Shown in pieces: positions 37,156 through 48,071 of a DNA stretch of 64,000 bases. The DNA comes from Polaromonas sp. GTDB lineage: Bacteria; Pseudomonadota; Gammaproteobacteria; Burkholderiales; Burkholderiaceae_C. The position numbers and the translations under genes were made by a program. The notes below the pieces were generated by a model. It searched no databases. It had not been told where the DNA came from and saw nothing but the letters and a program-made list of their open reading frames with translations. Numbering within the stretch: the first letter of the stretch is position 1; each line of letters begins with the position of its first letter. The stretch covers positions 143,527-207,526 of the forward strand of contig NZ_JABBPC010000029.1 of the NCBI RefSeq assembly GCF_012927485.1, read 5' to 3'.

Positions 37156-38163
37156 TTAGTTTTTGGCGCCGTTCAACCACTGCATGTAAGCAGACACTCC
37201 CGTTTGAACGTCGGCAAAGGTGTGTTGGCAGCCGGCTTCGCGCAAGGCGCTTAGGTCGGCTTGCGTGTAGCTCTGGTACTTGCCTACAAGAGCGGCAGGA
37301 AAGTCAATGTAGTCGATCAGGCCACCAAGTACGGCCTCCTCAACGGTCAGAAGGGCTGCGTTTTTGCTCTGCCGCAAGGTATTCACAACCGCCATAGCCA
37401 CGTCATTGAAAGGTTGTGCTCTCCCGGTGCCCAGATTAAAAATGCCGGATTTTTCGGGATGGTCCAGAAACCAGAGGTTGACGCTTACGACATCGTCGAT
37501 GAAGACAAAGTCGCGCATCTGACCACCCGCGCCATAGCCGCCGTATTCTCCAAAAAGTTTGACTCTGCGCTCGGTTTGAAACTGCTTGAATTGGTGAAAC
37601 GCCACGCTGGCCATGCGGCCCTTGTGTTGCTCGCGCGGACCATACACATTGAAATACCTGAATCCGGCTACTTGCGTCGAAGCGTTCTCGAATTTGGCAC
37701 CGAGTTCTCGCCGCAGGCGCTGGTCGAAGAGCAGCTTGGAATACCCGTAAACATTTAACGGACGCTCAAACTCAGGGGATTCGCTGAAGGTGTCGGAGCC
37801 GCCGTAAGTCGCCGCTGACGAGGCGTAGAGCAGGCGGGTGCCCTGGTCCTGACAGGCGTGGAACAATTCGCAGGATAGCGTGTAGTTGTTGTCCATCATG
37901 AATTTGCCGTCCAGTTCCATGGTGTCGCTGCAGGCACCCTCATGAAACACGGCTTCAACCTGACCGAACGCCCCTTCGGCAAAGAGGTCGTAAAAGTCGT
38001 CGGCATCCACGTAGTCGGCAATTTTCAGGTCGGCCAGATTGCGGAATTTGTCACCGTCGGTCAGGTCATCTACAGCAATGATGTCGTCAATGCCGCGGGC
38101 GTTGAGCCCTTTGACCAGATTACTGCCAATAAAGCCGGCGGCGCCGGTCACTGCGATTTTCAT
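37156..38163 (-). CDS. hldD: ADP-L-glycero-D-manno-heptose 6-epimerase
   Basis: HldD (RfaD) makes the ADP-L,D-heptose used in the LPS inner core. The 335-residue short-chain dehydrogenase has the NADP-binding motif [10 protein letters not shown], the DADDFYDLF and FHEGACSDT segments, the [10 protein letters not shown] catalytic Tyr-Lys pair, and [17 protein letters not shown]. It is 33 bp downstream of the heptose kinase gene in the same operon. Confidence 0.95.
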   Translation of the reverse strand: MKIAVTGAAGFIGSNLVKGLNARGIDDIIAVDDLTDGDKFRNLADLKIADYVDADDFYDLFAEGAFGQVEAVFHEGACSDTMELDGKFMMDNNYTLSCELFHACQDQGTRLLYASSAATYGGSDTFSESPEFERPLNVYGYSKLLFDQRLRRELGAKFENASTQVAGFRYFNVYGPREQHKGRMASVAFHQFKQFQTERRVKLFGEYGGYGAGGQMRDFVFIDDVVSVNLWFLDHPEKSGIFNLGTGRAQPFNDVAMAVVNTLRQSKNAALLTVEEAVLGGLIDYIDFPAALVGKYQSYTQADLSALREAGCQHTFADVQTGVSAYMQWLNGAKN

Positions 38164-38196
38164 GGGGAAGTCCTCGTGCTCTATGCGGTACTGGTT

Positions 38197-39132
38197 TTAG
38201 GGTGCGTCAAACAGCTCGTTGTAGTTGACTGTTGCGGTTCCAAATTTGCCAACTACGATGCCGGCGGCCCGGTTGGCAATGGGGACCGCGTCGCGCAGGC
38301 TCAGGCCGCTGGCGCTCATGGCGGCAAGCGTGGCAATGACGGTGTCGCCGGCACCCGTCACGTCGAACACTTCTCTAGCCACAGCGGGCACATGCAGCTC
38401 GCCTTGCGCGTCAAACAGTGTCATCCCTTCTTCGCTGCGGGTCAGGAGGAGGGCGTCCAGGTTCAGCGTGGTCCGCAGATTATGGGCTTTGATGCGCAGA
38501 TCATCTTCATCGTTCCAGTGCCCAATCACCTGCTCCAGTTCGACGCGATTGGGCGTGACGATGCTGGCATTTTTGTAGCGTCCGTAGTCAGCGCCTTTGG
38601 GATCAACCATGACTACCTTTCCTGCTGCACGCGCCTTTGCAATCATCAATAAGATGTGCGCCAAGCCACCTTTGCCATAGTCAGAAAACAGCACCACGTC
38701 ATGCTGTAAGTGCAGTCGTTCGAAAGTGGCGGACTGGGACGCCAGTACTTCGTTTTTAGGTGTGTTTTCAAAATCAAGCCGCAGTAGCTGTTGCTGACGG
38801 CCAATGACGCGCAGTTTGACGGTAGTTTTGAGTTGCGCATCGCGGCCAAAGTAAGGCGTGATGCCTGTTTTGGCCACCAATGCCTCCAGAATACGACTGT
38901 CTCCGTCATCGCCGACGACGCTCAACAGCGATGCCTGGGCACCGAGGGTGACGATGTTGTAAGCCACGTTGGCCGCAGCGCCAATACGTTCTTCAGTGTG
39001 TGTCACGCGCACGATGGGTACGGGGGCCTCGGGCGAAATACGGTCTACCGCTCCGTACCAATAGCGGTCCAGCATGGTGTCGCCCACCACAAGAACGCGG
39101 GCCGAAGAGATTTTTTCTGGCGTCAGTTGCAT
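38197..39132 (-). CDS. rfaE1: D-glycero-beta-D-manno-heptose 7-phosphate kinase
   Basis: The kinase of the ADP-heptose pathway, a PfkB/ribokinase-fold protein of 311 residues with VLVVGDTMLDRYWYG at the N-terminus and the catalytic FDVTGAGDTVIATLA motif. It lacks the C-terminal nucleotidyltransferase domain of the bifunctional E. coli HldE, so the adenylyltransferase (rfaE2) must be elsewhere in the genome. It lies between lapB and hldD. Confidence 0.92.
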   Translation of the reverse strand: MQLTPEKISSARVLVVGDTMLDRYWYGAVDRISPEAPVPIVRVTHTEERIGAAANVAYNIVTLGAQASLLSVVGDDGDSRILEALVAKTGITPYFGRDAQLKTTVKLRVIGRQQQLLRLDFENTPKNEVLASQSATFERLHLQHDVVLFSDYGKGGLAHILLMIAKARAAGKVVMVDPKGADYGRYKNASIVTPNRVELEQVIGHWNDEDDLRIKAHNLRTTLNLDALLLTRSEEGMTLFDAQGELHVPAVAREVFDVTGAGDTVIATLAAMSASGLSLRDAVPIANRAAGIVVGKFGTATVNYNELFDAP

Positions 39133-39147
39133 AGTCGTCTTGTCGGG

Positions 39148-40293
39148 TTACAGCTCTTCAATCCGGCGTGTCGGGTAGCTGTCCCAGGCTTGGCAGCCCG
39201 GGCAGTGCCAAAAATGATGGGTGGCCTCAAAGCCGCAGGCGGCACAGCGATAGCGCATCAAGGGCTTGGTGGCTTGGTCAAGCGCGCGCATGACAAGTTC
39301 ATGGGAATGTTCATCTTCGTGTTTTTCGCCGGCAATCCATTTGCCGGCAGCGATAAGAGAGGCTTGACGCTCCAGGTGTTGCACGTACCAGCGTCGGGCG
39401 GTCACCGGGTCTTTTTCAAGTTTGACGATAGCCTCAATGACATCAATCGATGGTATTTGCGCATAACTCGCCTTCAGGAGATCCAGCGCAGCCGATTGCT
39501 GACCACTGCTTAATGCGATGTTTGCCAAAAGCCCTGCGGCCAGCGGCAACCCCAGCGGTGCCGTTTTTCCCAGCTGAAGCAAGGTGTTTAACGCGTCTTG
39601 CGGCTGGCCCAGCTGGGCCAGCAGCTTCGCAAGATCAATCAGCGGTCTGGCTGATGCGGGCGCGATGGCCGAGGCTTCATGCAGGCTGCTGATGGCCTTG
39701 CTGGTATCCCCGGCGGCCGCATACGTGCTGGCTTGCTCGCACAAGTAGTGGGCCTGCCGCGTACTAAAACTGCCATGGCTGGAACTACCGAGCCTGGCGG
39801 CGATTTCCGTCGCGTTGGACCAGTCGCGCGAGCGTTCGTAAATCGACAGCAGCGCGAGACGGGCTTCTTCCGCGAACGGCGTGCCCTCGAGTTTTCGCAG
39901 CGCCGACTCGGCCCGGTCAAGCAAACCGGCCTTGAGGAAGTCGAGCGCTAACGCATGCTGCGCCCGATCGCGTTCGGGTTGCGTCAGGTCGCCGCGTGAC
40001 ATCAGATGCTCATGCACCCGCACGGCACGCTCATACTCGCCGCGGCGGCGAAACAGGTTACCGAGTGCAAAGTGGAGTTCGGACGTATCGGGATCGTTTT
40101 GTACCGCTTCAATGAAAGCGTCAATGGCTTGGTCCTGCTGCTCATTCAGCAGAAAGTTCAGCCCCTTGAAATAAGCTTTGGGCGCCTGGCGGTTTTCAAT
40201 ACGCAGTTGTCTCAGGTCCAGCCGCGAGGCCAGCCAGCCCAGCGTGAACGCGACCGGAAAGCCAAGCAACACCCAGGTGAAATCAAATTCCAT
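39148..40293 (-). CDS. lapB: Lipopolysaccharide assembly protein LapB (TPR)
   Basis: LapB (YciM) links LPS synthesis to FtsH-mediated turnover of LpxC. The 381-residue protein has an N-terminal membrane anchor (FTWVLLGFPVAFTLGWLAS), the conserved AYFKGLNFLLNEQQDQAID segment and multiple TPR repeats. A C-terminal rubredoxin-type metal site (CAACGF and CPGCQAWDSYP) is also present. It overlaps lapA by 11 bases. Confidence 0.94.
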   Translation of the reverse strand: MEFDFTWVLLGFPVAFTLGWLASRLDLRQLRIENRQAPKAYFKGLNFLLNEQQDQAIDAFIEAVQNDPDTSELHFALGNLFRRRGEYERAVRVHEHLMSRGDLTQPERDRAQHALALDFLKAGLLDRAESALRKLEGTPFAEEARLALLSIYERSRDWSNATEIAARLGSSSHGSFSTRQAHYLCEQASTYAAAGDTSKAISSLHEASAIAPASARPLIDLAKLLAQLGQPQDALNTLLQLGKTAPLGLPLAAGLLANIALSSGQQSAALDLLKASYAQIPSIDVIEAIVKLEKDPVTARRWYVQHLERQASLIAAGKWIAGEKHEDEHSHELVMRALDQATKPLMRYRCAACGFEATHHFWHCPGCQAWDSYPTRRIEEL

Positions 40294-40579
40294 GGTGAAT
40301 CGGGGAGGGGGTGTCAGTGACAGCCGGGGCGGCGCCGAAAGCCGAGGAGCCAGTCGGGTAGCGCAGCGCTGCTTTGCGTTTCTTCCACCAGCGCGGGATC
40401 ATGACGAAAATGCCCAGCGCCAATCCGCAAGCGAAGGCGGCCAGCACGACCAGCACCAAAGGGGCTTGCCACACCGTGCCAAAAAAGAAATGCACCGCAA
40501 CCGTTTGCTGGTTGTTCAGGGCAAAAGCAAACAACGTAAAAAAAATGGCTGCCTTGAGCAGCCACATCAGATATTTCAC
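40283..40579 (-). CDS. lapA: LapA family inner-membrane protein
   Basis: A 98-residue protein with two transmembrane segments (LKAAIFFTLFAFALNN and APLVLVVLAAFACGLALGIFV) and the NNQQTVAVHFFFG motif of LapA (YciS). LapA acts with LapB in LPS assembly control. The start is GTG at 40579 with AAGGAG upstream. The gene ends 11 bases inside lapB. Confidence 0.9.
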   Translation of the reverse strand: MKYLMWLLKAAIFFTLFAFALNNQQTVAVHFFFGTVWQAPLVLVVLAAFACGLALGIFVMIPRWWKKRKAALRYPTGSSAFGAAPAVTDTPSPIHHGI

Positions 40580-40641
40580 TTGCCAATTCTCCTTGTGGTC
40601 TAGGCGATTGTAGTCAGACCATCGCGGGGAAACCTGCGCAC

Positions 40642-40956
40642 TTATTTGATATTTGTGACCGCAAGCAGTTCTTGGGTCCGTGCATCCACCGCTTCCCGCA
40701 ATGCTTTCCCCGGCTTGAAATGAGGCACCCGTTTTTCAGGGATGGCCACGCTCTCTCCAGAGCGGGGATTTCTGCCGATGCGCGGTGGCCGCCGGTTGAT
40801 GGAGAAACTACCGAATCCCCTAATTTCGATCCGGTGGCCGCGCACCAGCGCGTCGCTCATGGCATCAAGAATGGTCTTGACGGCATATTCGGCATCGCGT
40901 TGCGTGAGCTGGACAAATCGGGCTGCCAGTTCTTCTACAAGATCGCTTCGGGTCAT
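40642..40956 (-). CDS. ihfB: Integration host factor subunit beta
   Basis: IHF-beta, 104 residues, pairs with IHF-alpha to bend DNA in recombination, replication and transcription. The start [17 protein letters not shown], the conserved [28 protein letters not shown] core and the [33 protein letters not shown]-binding arm are all present. It follows rpsA by 64 bp, an order conserved in proteobacteria. Confidence 0.95.
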   Translation of the reverse strand: MTRSDLVEELAARFVQLTQRDAEYAVKTILDAMSDALVRGHRIEIRGFGSFSINRRPPRIGRNPRSGESVAIPEKRVPHFKPGKALREAVDARTQELLAVTNIK

Positions 40957-41020
40957 GAATCAAGTGACGGAACTGCGGTGTAACCCGCCTTCAGGCGCAT
41001 TACACCGCAGCGAGGCCAGT

Positions 41021-42706
41021 TTACTTGTCGCTGTTTTCGAGCTTGGCCCGCAATAGCGCGCCCAAGCTGGTCAGACCGGCGCTCTCGCGGGACGACTGCT
41101 GACTCAGGTTCGCCATGGCTTCCTGTTGGTCCGCGTTGTCCTTGGCTTTCACTGACAGTTGGATGTTGCGGGTCTTGCGATCCACGTTCACCACCACTGC
41201 TGACACTTCGTCGCCTTCTTTCAGGACGTTGCGCGCGTCTTCAACGCGGTCGCGGCTGATTTCGCTGGCACGCAGGTAGCCAATGATGTCTTCACCCAGA
41301 TCGATCTCGGCGCCTTTGGCATCAACCGTCTTGACCTTGCCGGTGACAATCGCGCCTTTGTCGTTGATCGACACGAAGGTGGTGAACGGATCGGAATCAA
41401 GCTGCTTGATACCCAGGGAGATACGCTCGCGATCGACATCGACAGCCAGCACGATCGCTTCGACTTCCTGCCCCTTTTTGTAGTTGCGAACAGCGGCCTC
41501 ACCAGGCTCGTTCCAAGACAGGTCGGACAAATGCACCAGACCGTCGATACCGGCAGCCAGGCCCACAAAAACGCCAAAGTCAGTGATCGATTTGATCGGA
41601 CCCTTGACGCGGTCGCCGCGCTTGGTTTCCACTGCAAACTCTTGCCATGGGTTGGCCTTGCACTGCTTCATGCCCAGGCTGATACGGCGTTTGTCTTCGT
41701 CGATTTCAAGGACCATCACTTCGACTTCGTCACCAAGCGCTACAAGCTTGCTTGGCGCGACGTTTTTGTTCGTCCAGTCCATCTCGGACACGTGCACCAG
41801 ACCTTCAATGCCCGGCTCGAGTTCCACAAACGCGCCGTAATCGGCGATGTTGGTGATCTTGCCAAACAAGCGGGTGCTTTGTGGGTAGCGGCGGTTCACG
41901 CCCATCCAAGGGTCGTCGCCCATTTGCTTCAGACCCAGGGAGACGCGGTTTTTCTCGGTGTCGAACTTCAGGATCTTGGCGATGATTTCCTGGCCAGCAG
42001 TGACCACTTCGCTTGGGTGACGTACACGACGCCATGCCATGTCGGTGATGTGCAGAAGGCCGTCAATGCCACCCAAGTCAACGAACGCACCGTATTCGGT
42101 AATGTTCTTGACGATGCCCTTGACCGCAGAGCCTTCTTTCAAGGTTTCCATCAGCTTGGCGCGCTCTTCGCCCATGCTGGCTTCCACGACAGCGCGGCGG
42201 CTCAACACCACGTTGTTGCGCTTGCGGTCGAGCTTGATAACCTTGAATTCCATGGTCTTGTTCTCGTACGGAGACAAGTCCTTGATGGGGCGGGTGTCGA
42301 TGAGTGAGCCAGGGAGGAAAGCGCGGATGCCATTGACCAGAACGGTCAGGCCACCCTTGACTTTGCCGCTGGTCTGTCCAGTCACAAATTCGCCGGATTC
42401 CAGGGCTTTTTCAAGGCTCATCCATGAGGCCAGACGCTTGGCCTTATCGCGGCTAAGAAGGGTGTCGCCATAGCCGTTTTCGACCGAGTCGATGGCCACG
42501 GACACAAAGTCGCCGACCTGAACTTCGAGTTCACCTTGGTCGTTTTTGAATTCTTCGAGGGGGACATAAGCCTCGGATTTGAGTCCGGCATTGACGACAA
42601 CGTGGTTGTGGTCGATACGTACTACTTCAGCGGTGATGACTTCGCCAGAACGCATTTCACAGCGTTGCAGCGATTCGTTAAATAGATCGGCAAAAGATTC
42701 AGACAT
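41021..42706 (-). CDS. rpsA: 30S ribosomal protein S1
   Basis: S1 unwinds mRNA at the start of translation. The 561-residue protein contains six S1/OB repeats, visible as recurring units such as [23 protein letters not shown] and [22 protein letters not shown] chose the ATG at 42706 ([15 protein letters not shown]), the standard S1 N-terminus; an in-frame codon seven residues upstream is the longer alternative. Confidence 0.97.
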   Translation of the reverse strand: MSESFADLFNESLQRCEMRSGEVITAEVVRIDHNHVVVNAGLKSEAYVPLEEFKNDQGELEVQVGDFVSVAIDSVENGYGDTLLSRDKAKRLASWMSLEKALESGEFVTGQTSGKVKGGLTVLVNGIRAFLPGSLIDTRPIKDLSPYENKTMEFKVIKLDRKRNNVVLSRRAVVEASMGEERAKLMETLKEGSAVKGIVKNITEYGAFVDLGGIDGLLHITDMAWRRVRHPSEVVTAGQEIIAKILKFDTEKNRVSLGLKQMGDDPWMGVNRRYPQSTRLFGKITNIADYGAFVELEPGIEGLVHVSEMDWTNKNVAPSKLVALGDEVEVMVLEIDEDKRRISLGMKQCKANPWQEFAVETKRGDRVKGPIKSITDFGVFVGLAAGIDGLVHLSDLSWNEPGEAAVRNYKKGQEVEAIVLAVDVDRERISLGIKQLDSDPFTTFVSINDKGAIVTGKVKTVDAKGAEIDLGEDIIGYLRASEISRDRVEDARNVLKEGDEVSAVVVNVDRKTRNIQLSVKAKDNADQQEAMANLSQQSSRESAGLTSLGALLRAKLENSDK

Positions 42707-42734
42707 TAATTTCCTAATCCACAAGACAGGATTC

Positions 42735-42759
42735 CAATAGCGAAATTGCTATTGTTTTT
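42735..42759. repeat. Short AT-rich palindrome upstream of rpsA
   Basis: CAATAGC and GCTATTG form a perfect 7-bp inverted repeat with a 6-nt loop and a following T-tract on the + strand, in the leader of the leftward rpsA. The T-tract points away from the direction of transcription, so it is not an obvious terminator for the operon. Confidence 0.4.
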
Positions 42760-42865
42760 ATAGCTGCATGCGGCGATTTTGTGCGGCCGAACGAGACGTC
42801 AGACCGCGGGTTGCGTGAGTAATCCTGGTGACCAGGCGTTTCCTGGTGAGAGTACGCGTCGGGGG

Positions 42866-44863
42866 TCAGAAGGGCCGGCTACCCTGCCACCAGTCAATCA
42901 CCAAAGCTGTCGATTTCTCGATAGAAAGATTGGAGTTGTCTAGCAACCGGGCGTCATCAGCGGGTTTTAAAGGAGCGGTTTGCCGAGACATATCTCTGCG
43001 GTCACGCGCTTCTAAATCTCGCTGAATCGCGACTATTGTAGCCGGATTCCCCTTTGAAATCAATTGCTTATGTCGGCGCTCGGCCCGATGGCGTGCACTC
43101 GCCGTCAGGTAGATTTTGAGACCGGCGTCAGGGAAAACGACGGTTCCCATGTCGCGGCCATCCGCCACCAAGCCGGGCAGTTGCCGAAAGCTGTGTTGCA
43201 GGGCTAGCAAGGCGTCGCGGACCTGCCGGTGGACCGAGACTTTGGAGGCGGCCATGCCGGCCGCTTCGGTTCTAATTGCGTCAGACACATCCTCCGCATC
43301 GAGGAAAATCCGGTCGCCCTTAAATCGAACTGGCAATGCGCGGGCAATTCGCGCCACACCGGATTCGTCGTCAAGATCCACTCCGGAACGCGCCGCGGCG
43401 TAGGCGCTTAAACGATACAAGGCGCCTGAGTCGAGATAATGGTAGCCGAGCCGATGGGCCGTCAATGCGGCCAGCGTTCCTTTTCCGGACGCGGTGGGGC
43501 CATCAATACAAATCACGGGGATATTGGCAGTGTCCGCTTCCACCAGATCAAACAGCGCTTCAAAATAATCCGGAAAGGTCTTGGCGACGCACTTTGGGTC
43601 AAGGATTCTGACGGGCAGCTGCGCCGGGTTGAATGCCGCCAGCGAAAAACACATGGCTACACGGTGGTCGTCATAGGTGTGAATGGAGGCGTTTTTCCAT
43701 TCTTTCGAGGAAGCTGGCGGCGTGATCCTGATGAAATCAGCCCCTTCCTCGACTGTGGCGCCAAGTTTTCTCAGTTCGCAGGCCATGGCGGCAATGCGGT
43801 CGGTTTCCTTGACGCGCCAACTCGCGATATTGCGCAGCGTGGTGGTGCCATCGGCATACAGCGCCATGACGGCCAATGTCATCGCCGCGTCTGGAATGTG
43901 ATTGCAATCCAGATCAATCGCCTTGAGCGGCCAGGAGCCGCGCGAGATGCGTAGCGAGTTTGGTGTGCTTTCGATCTGGGCTCCCATCAACCGGGCGGCC
44001 TCGACGAAGTGGATGTCACCCTGAATAGAGTCGGCGCCCACGCCTAGAATCTCTATACCGTTTTTACTAGGAACGCCTTCTGCTATAGCGCCCAGTGCTA
44101 TGAAATAACTGGCAGAAGAGGCGTCACTTTCAACGTAAATTTCACCGGGCGACTGATAGTGGCTGCCCGCCGGGATGGTAAATCGCTGCCAGCCCTCGCG
44201 CTGGACCGAAATCCCAAAACGCTTGAGCAGGTTGAGCGTGATTCCGATGTAGGGCCGTGAAATCAGCTCACCCACGACCTCAATGCAAATATCGCGACTC
44301 GCTACCAGCGGCAGCGCCAACAACAGGGCGGTCAGAAACTGGCTTGAAACGTCGCCGCGCACACGAATCGGCTTATCCAGCGCCAAAGGGTTCAATCCCG
44401 GTCTTATTCGCAGCGGGGGGAAGCCCTCGTTGCCGGTGTATTCGATAGAACACCCCAGCAACCTCAGCGCATCGACCAGATCCCCAATCGGTCGTTCGTG
44501 CATACGTTGCACGCCGGACAGCTCAAATTCTCCGCCGAGCAGCGCGAGAGCCGCCGTCAGCGGCCGCATGGCAGTGCCAGCGTTGCCCATGAAAAGTACT
44601 GCTTTGCGGTGAATGAGTGTAGCCGCCATGCCGCCGATCACCGCTGTAGTACCGTCTTGCGTCACCGTACAGCCGAGCTGCTTCAGCGCCGTCAGCATCA
44701 CGGCGGTGTCCTCGGATGCCAGCAGGTCGTGCACTGTGGTTGGTCCCCGACTCAGTGCGGCGAGCAGCAAGATTCGGTTGGAAATACTTTTGGAACCGGG
44801 CAGGCGAGTTGTGCCTGCTGCCCTGGCCAGCGGTGGAATATCCAGGTACTCGATATCGAACAT
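42866..44863 (-). CDS. aroA: Fused EPSP synthase / cytidylate kinase
   Basis: A 665-residue bifunctional protein. The N-terminal EPSP synthase (about 1-430; [51 protein letters not shown]) makes 5-enolpyruvylshikimate 3-phosphate. The C-terminal domain (about 440-665; [40 protein letters not shown]) is a CMP kinase. The two are separate genes in most bacteria, and this fusion is characteristic of Comamonadaceae and some relatives. I chose the ATG at 44863 ([10 protein letters not shown]), because the longer frame runs into tyrA. A slightly unusual segment, [17 protein letters not shown], lies near residue 265. Confidence 0.95.
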   Translation of the reverse strand: MFDIEYLDIPPLARAAGTTRLPGSKSISNRILLLAALSRGPTTVHDLLASEDTAVMLTALKQLGCTVTQDGTTAVIGGMAATLIHRKAVLFMGNAGTAMRPLTAALALLGGEFELSGVQRMHERPIGDLVDALRLLGCSIEYTGNEGFPPLRIRPGLNPLALDKPIRVRGDVSSQFLTALLLALPLVASRDICIEVVGELISRPYIGITLNLLKRFGISVQREGWQRFTIPAGSHYQSPGEIYVESDASSASYFIALGAIAEGVPSKNGIEILGVGADSIQGDIHFVEAARLMGAQIESTPNSLRISRGSWPLKAIDLDCNHIPDAAMTLAVMALYADGTTTLRNIASWRVKETDRIAAMACELRKLGATVEEGADFIRITPPASSKEWKNASIHTYDDHRVAMCFSLAAFNPAQLPVRILDPKCVAKTFPDYFEALFDLVEADTANIPVICIDGPTASGKGTLAALTAHRLGYHYLDSGALYRLSAYAAARSGVDLDDESGVARIARALPVRFKGDRIFLDAEDVSDAIRTEAAGMAASKVSVHRQVRDALLALQHSFRQLPGLVADGRDMGTVVFPDAGLKIYLTASARHRAERRHKQLISKGNPATIVAIQRDLEARDRRDMSRQTAPLKPADDARLLDNSNLSIEKSTALVIDWWQGSRPF

Positions 44864-44873
44864 GGACCGGAAC

Positions 44874-45752
44874 CTACGGATGTGATTTTTGCGGAGAGAC
44901 CCGCCAGTTGGCGCGCGTCTCGCTGGCTCGCTCAAGCAGGACTTCCAGCACATCACCACTGTCACTGGCAATCAGTTGTTCGAGGGCCTGCAGCGTTTGT
45001 TGGAAAATTTTTGACTGTGCAAGCAGCTCTTCGCGATTTGCCATCAAGATGTCGCGCCACATTCTTGGATCGCTGGCTGCAATTCGAGTGAAGTCGCGAA
45101 AGCCGGGTCCCGCTAATGACATGTAGTCTTTGCCATGTTCTTGGCCCGCAATCCCATTGATCAGGGCGAAGGCGATCAGGTGGGGAAGGTGGCTGACTGC
45201 AGCATAAGCGGCATCGTGAGACTGCGGCGACATCTTCAGCACATGGCACCCCAATGCGGTCCAGACATCAGTTGCCTTTTGCAACTGGACAGTGTAAGTA
45301 CGCTCAATCGGCGTCAGGATGACCTGCTTGCCTTTGTAGAGATTCGCGTCAGCGTGCTCAACGCCCGAAACCTCCTTGCCGGCAATAGGATGGCAAGGAA
45401 CAAAACAGCCGACGTGATCACGCAGGACGCGCCGCGCCGCATCCACCACATCGCGCTTGGTCGAACCCACATCCATGATGAGCGTGTTGGGGCCTACGAG
45501 ATGCCGGATGGCCTTGAAGGTGGCTTCGGTGGCGGACACCGGTATCGCCAGCAAGACGATATCGGCTCCCGAGACGGCCAGCAGGGCGGAGGGGGCTGCA
45601 ACGTCAATCACGCCCATTTGGCGCGCGCGCTCTGTCGTTGAAGGGGATTTGCTGTAGCCGACGATGCGTTTGACCAGCCCGGCGCGCTTAAGTGCCAGTG
45701 CAAAAGAACCGCCCATCAGGCCGCACCCAATAAGCCCTAATTGTTCAAACAT
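44874..45752 (-). CDS. tyrA: Prephenate dehydrogenase
   Basis: TyrA oxidatively decarboxylates prephenate to 4-hydroxyphenylpyruvate (tyrosine branch). The 292-residue monofunctional enzyme has the Rossmann motif [16 protein letters not shown], the [11 protein letters not shown] segment, [18 protein letters not shown] (catalytic and arogenate/prephenate-binding region) and [14 protein letters not shown]. It lies 10 bp upstream of aroA-cmk. Confidence 0.92.
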   Translation of the reverse strand: MFEQLGLIGCGLMGGSFALALKRAGLVKRIVGYSKSPSTTERARQMGVIDVAAPSALLAVSGADIVLLAIPVSATEATFKAIRHLVGPNTLIMDVGSTKRDVVDAARRVLRDHVGCFVPCHPIAGKEVSGVEHADANLYKGKQVILTPIERTYTVQLQKATDVWTALGCHVLKMSPQSHDAAYAAVSHLPHLIAFALINGIAGQEHGKDYMSLAGPGFRDFTRIAASDPRMWRDILMANREELLAQSKIFQQTLQALEQLIASDSGDVLEVLLERASETRANWRVSPQKSHP

Positions 45753-45803
45753 GGTGAAAATTCCGACATGATGTGGCGAGTGAGAGGGTCATGTATTTTC
45801 CCG

Positions 45804-45875
45804 CTGGGCCGCCCCAAGGGAAATTAGCCCCTCCCGGGGGCAGCGTAGTACGCGAAGCGACAAGCGTGGGGATCA
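45804..45875. repeat. Intergenic G/C-rich repeat-like element
   Basis: Between pheA and tyrA lies a stretch with GGGCCGCCCCAAGGG, then CCCCTCCCGGGGG and AGCGTGGGGATCAT. The G/C-rich segments can fold into hairpins. It resembles the intergenic hairpin repeats I recall from Comamonadaceae genomes, but I cannot verify copy number here. Confidence 0.45.
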
Positions 45876-45877
45876 TC

Positions 45878-46963
45878 TCAATCGCTCACTGGGTAGATTC
45901 CCAGGACTTTATAAAAGGCACACAGGCGCTGTAAATCAGTCAGCGCCGCTTGCACATGGTCCTGCGACGGATGGCCTTGCAGGTCGATATAAAAGTAATA
46001 TTCCCACTGGCCGGAGCGTGCCGGGCGGGATTCGAAGCGGGTCATGGACACCCCGTGGACTTTCAGTGGAACCAGAATGTCGTGCACAGCGCCGGGGCGA
46101 TTGGGCACCGATACCACGAGGCTGATGCAGTCTTTTTTGGAGGCGGGCGGCGAGGATAGCGTTTGCGGCAAACACACCACGACAAAACGTGTGCGGTTAA
46201 ATGCGTCATCCTGAATCGCGTGGGCCGCTGTATGTAGTCCAAATTGGGTTGCCGCACGATCGCTGGCGATGCCGGCCCAGGCCGGGTTGGTCGAGGCCAG
46301 GCGTGCGCCCTCTGCGTTGCTCGATGCCGTCCGGCGTTCGGCATTGGGAAGGTGCGTGTTCAGCCAACCCTGGCATTGCGCCAAAGCCTGTGGGTGGGCA
46401 TAAACGGCTTCGATGTTTTCCAGCGATTCGGACAGTCGCAAAAGGTTGTGTCGCACCATCAGGCTGATTTCGCCAACAATGTGCAGGGGTGAGCTCAAAA
46501 ACAGGTCAAGCGAGCGCGACACCACGCCCTCGGTGGAATTTTCAACTGGCACAACGCCATAACTGGCACTACCGGCTGCGGTAGCACGAAACACTTCATC
46601 AATACTGACGCAGGGAACGTGCTCAATACTCGCACCAAAAAACTGCAATGCGGCCTGTTCGCTGAAGGTTCCAGCAGGGCCTAAATAGGCCACTCGCACC
46701 GGCGATTCAAGGGCCAGGCAGGCTGACATGATTTCACGCCACACGGCTGCCACGTGCGTGTTTTTCAGGGGGCCGGTGTTGGCCCGCTCGACCTGCTCAA
46801 TTACCTGGGCAACCCGGTCGGGACGAAAGAAGGGTGTTCCTTCGCGTTTTTTGACGTCTCCGACTTGCTGCGCCACCTGCGCGCGGCGGTTCATGAGGGC
46901 AAGCAATTCTCTGTCTATCGCGTCAATCTGGATGCGCAGGTCGGCGAGGGGGGTGGAAGTCAT
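45878..46963 (-). CDS. pheA: Chorismate mutase / prephenate dehydratase (P-protein)
   Basis: A bifunctional enzyme of 361 residues that converts chorismate to prephenate and then to phenylpyruvate. The N-terminal AroQ mutase (about 1-90) has RIQIDAIDRELLALMNRRAQVA. The dehydratase domain has VAYLGPAGTFSEQAAL and VVPVENSTEGVVSRSLDLF. The C-terminal ACT domain with MTRFESRPARSGQWEYYFYID supplies phenylalanine feedback inhibition. It is 1 bp from serC and co-transcribed. Confidence 0.95.
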   Translation of the reverse strand: MTSTPLADLRIQIDAIDRELLALMNRRAQVAQQVGDVKKREGTPFFRPDRVAQVIEQVERANTGPLKNTHVAAVWREIMSACLALESPVRVAYLGPAGTFSEQAALQFFGASIEHVPCVSIDEVFRATAAGSASYGVVPVENSTEGVVSRSLDLFLSSPLHIVGEISLMVRHNLLRLSESLENIEAVYAHPQALAQCQGWLNTHLPNAERRTASSNAEGARLASTNPAWAGIASDRAATQFGLHTAAHAIQDDAFNRTRFVVVCLPQTLSSPPASKKDCISLVVSVPNRPGAVHDILVPLKVHGVSMTRFESRPARSGQWEYYFYIDLQGHPSQDHVQAALTDLQRLCAFYKVLGIYPVSD

Positions 46964-46964
46964 C

Positions 46965-48071
46965 TCAGGCCTGCTTTTGTTCGAAATCTCGCAGGTAGTC
47001 CACCAGCGCCTTTACGCCGGCCAGCGGCATGGCGTTGTAGATGCTGGCGCGCATGCCACCGACGGACTTGTGGCCTTTAAGTTGCAACAGGTCCCGCGCT
47101 TTTGCGCCAGCCAGGAACGCTTCGTTTCGCGATTCATCGCGCAGAAAAAAGGGCACGTTCATGCGTGAACGGCAGTCCTTGCTAACGCGGTTGACGTAGA
47201 ACTGGGAATGATCTATCGCGTCGTACAACAATTGCGCTTTCGCAAGATTGCGTTTTTCCATCGCACCGACACCTGTCGCCGTTCCTTCCTTCTGACGTTT
47301 TAGCCATTGAAAGGTCAGGCCCGCAACATAGAGGGAATAGGTTGGGGGGGTGTTGTACATGGAGTGGTTGTCCGCCACTATTTTGTAATCAAATGCGCTA
47401 GGGCAAGCTGGCAGCGCATGGCCGAGCAAGTCTTCCCCGACCACCACCAGTGTCACGCCAGCCGGACCGAGATTTTTTTGTGCGCCGCCAAAAGCCAGGC
47501 CAACCCGTGACCAGTCAACTGGCCGGGACGCCACGTGGGACGAAAAATCGATGACCAGCGGCGCATCACTTCCAAGTCCCTTTAAATCGGGCAGCTCCTG
47601 AAACTCCACGCCATGGATGGTTTCGTTGCTGCAGACATGCACATAGCTTGCGTCTCGCCGCAGTTTCCAGCTAGCGGGAGGCGGCAAGCTGGTGTAGTCA
47701 GAGTTTGCATTGGTGGCGGCGATTTGCACGTCGCAATATTTCCGGGCTTCCTTTTGCGACTTGTCGCTCCAGCTGCCGGTCACTATGAAATCGGCCGAGG
47801 CGCCGCGTGAAATATTCAACGGGACGATGGCGTTCTCTGCGAGTCCGCCGCCTTGCATGAACAATATTTTGAAGTGTGGCGGAACCGCCATCAATTCACG
47901 AAAATCGGCTTCCGCATTTTCGTAAATGGAGACGAATTCGTTGCTGCGGTGGCTCATTTCCATGACGCCCATGCCGCTGCCATGCCAATCCAGCATTTCG
48001 CCTGCGGCCTGTTGCAGGACTTCTTCAGGCAGAGTGGCGGGGCCAGCAGAAAAATTGAAAGGCCTGGTCAT
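46965..48071 (-). CDS. serC: Phosphoserine aminotransferase
   Basis: SerC makes phosphoserine and also acts in pyridoxal phosphate synthesis. The 368-residue class V aminotransferase starts [22 protein letters not shown] and has [16 protein letters not shown]. The PLP lysine is in [21 protein letters not shown], and a C-terminal [23 protein letters not shown] is present. The start overlaps the DUF2059 stop by four bases. Confidence 0.95.
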   Translation of the reverse strand: MTRPFNFSAGPATLPEEVLQQAAGEMLDWHGSGMGVMEMSHRSNEFVSIYENAEADFRELMAVPPHFKILFMQGGGLAENAIVPLNISRGASADFIVTGSWSDKSQKEARKYCDVQIAATNANSDYTSLPPPASWKLRRDASYVHVCSNETIHGVEFQELPDLKGLGSDAPLVIDFSSHVASRPVDWSRVGLAFGGAQKNLGPAGVTLVVVGEDLLGHALPACPSAFDYKIVADNHSMYNTPPTYSLYVAGLTFQWLKRQKEGTATGVGAMEKRNLAKAQLLYDAIDHSQFYVNRVSKDCRSRMNVPFFLRDESRNEAFLAGAKARDLLQLKGHKSVGGMRASIYNAMPLAGVKALVDYLRDFEQKQA

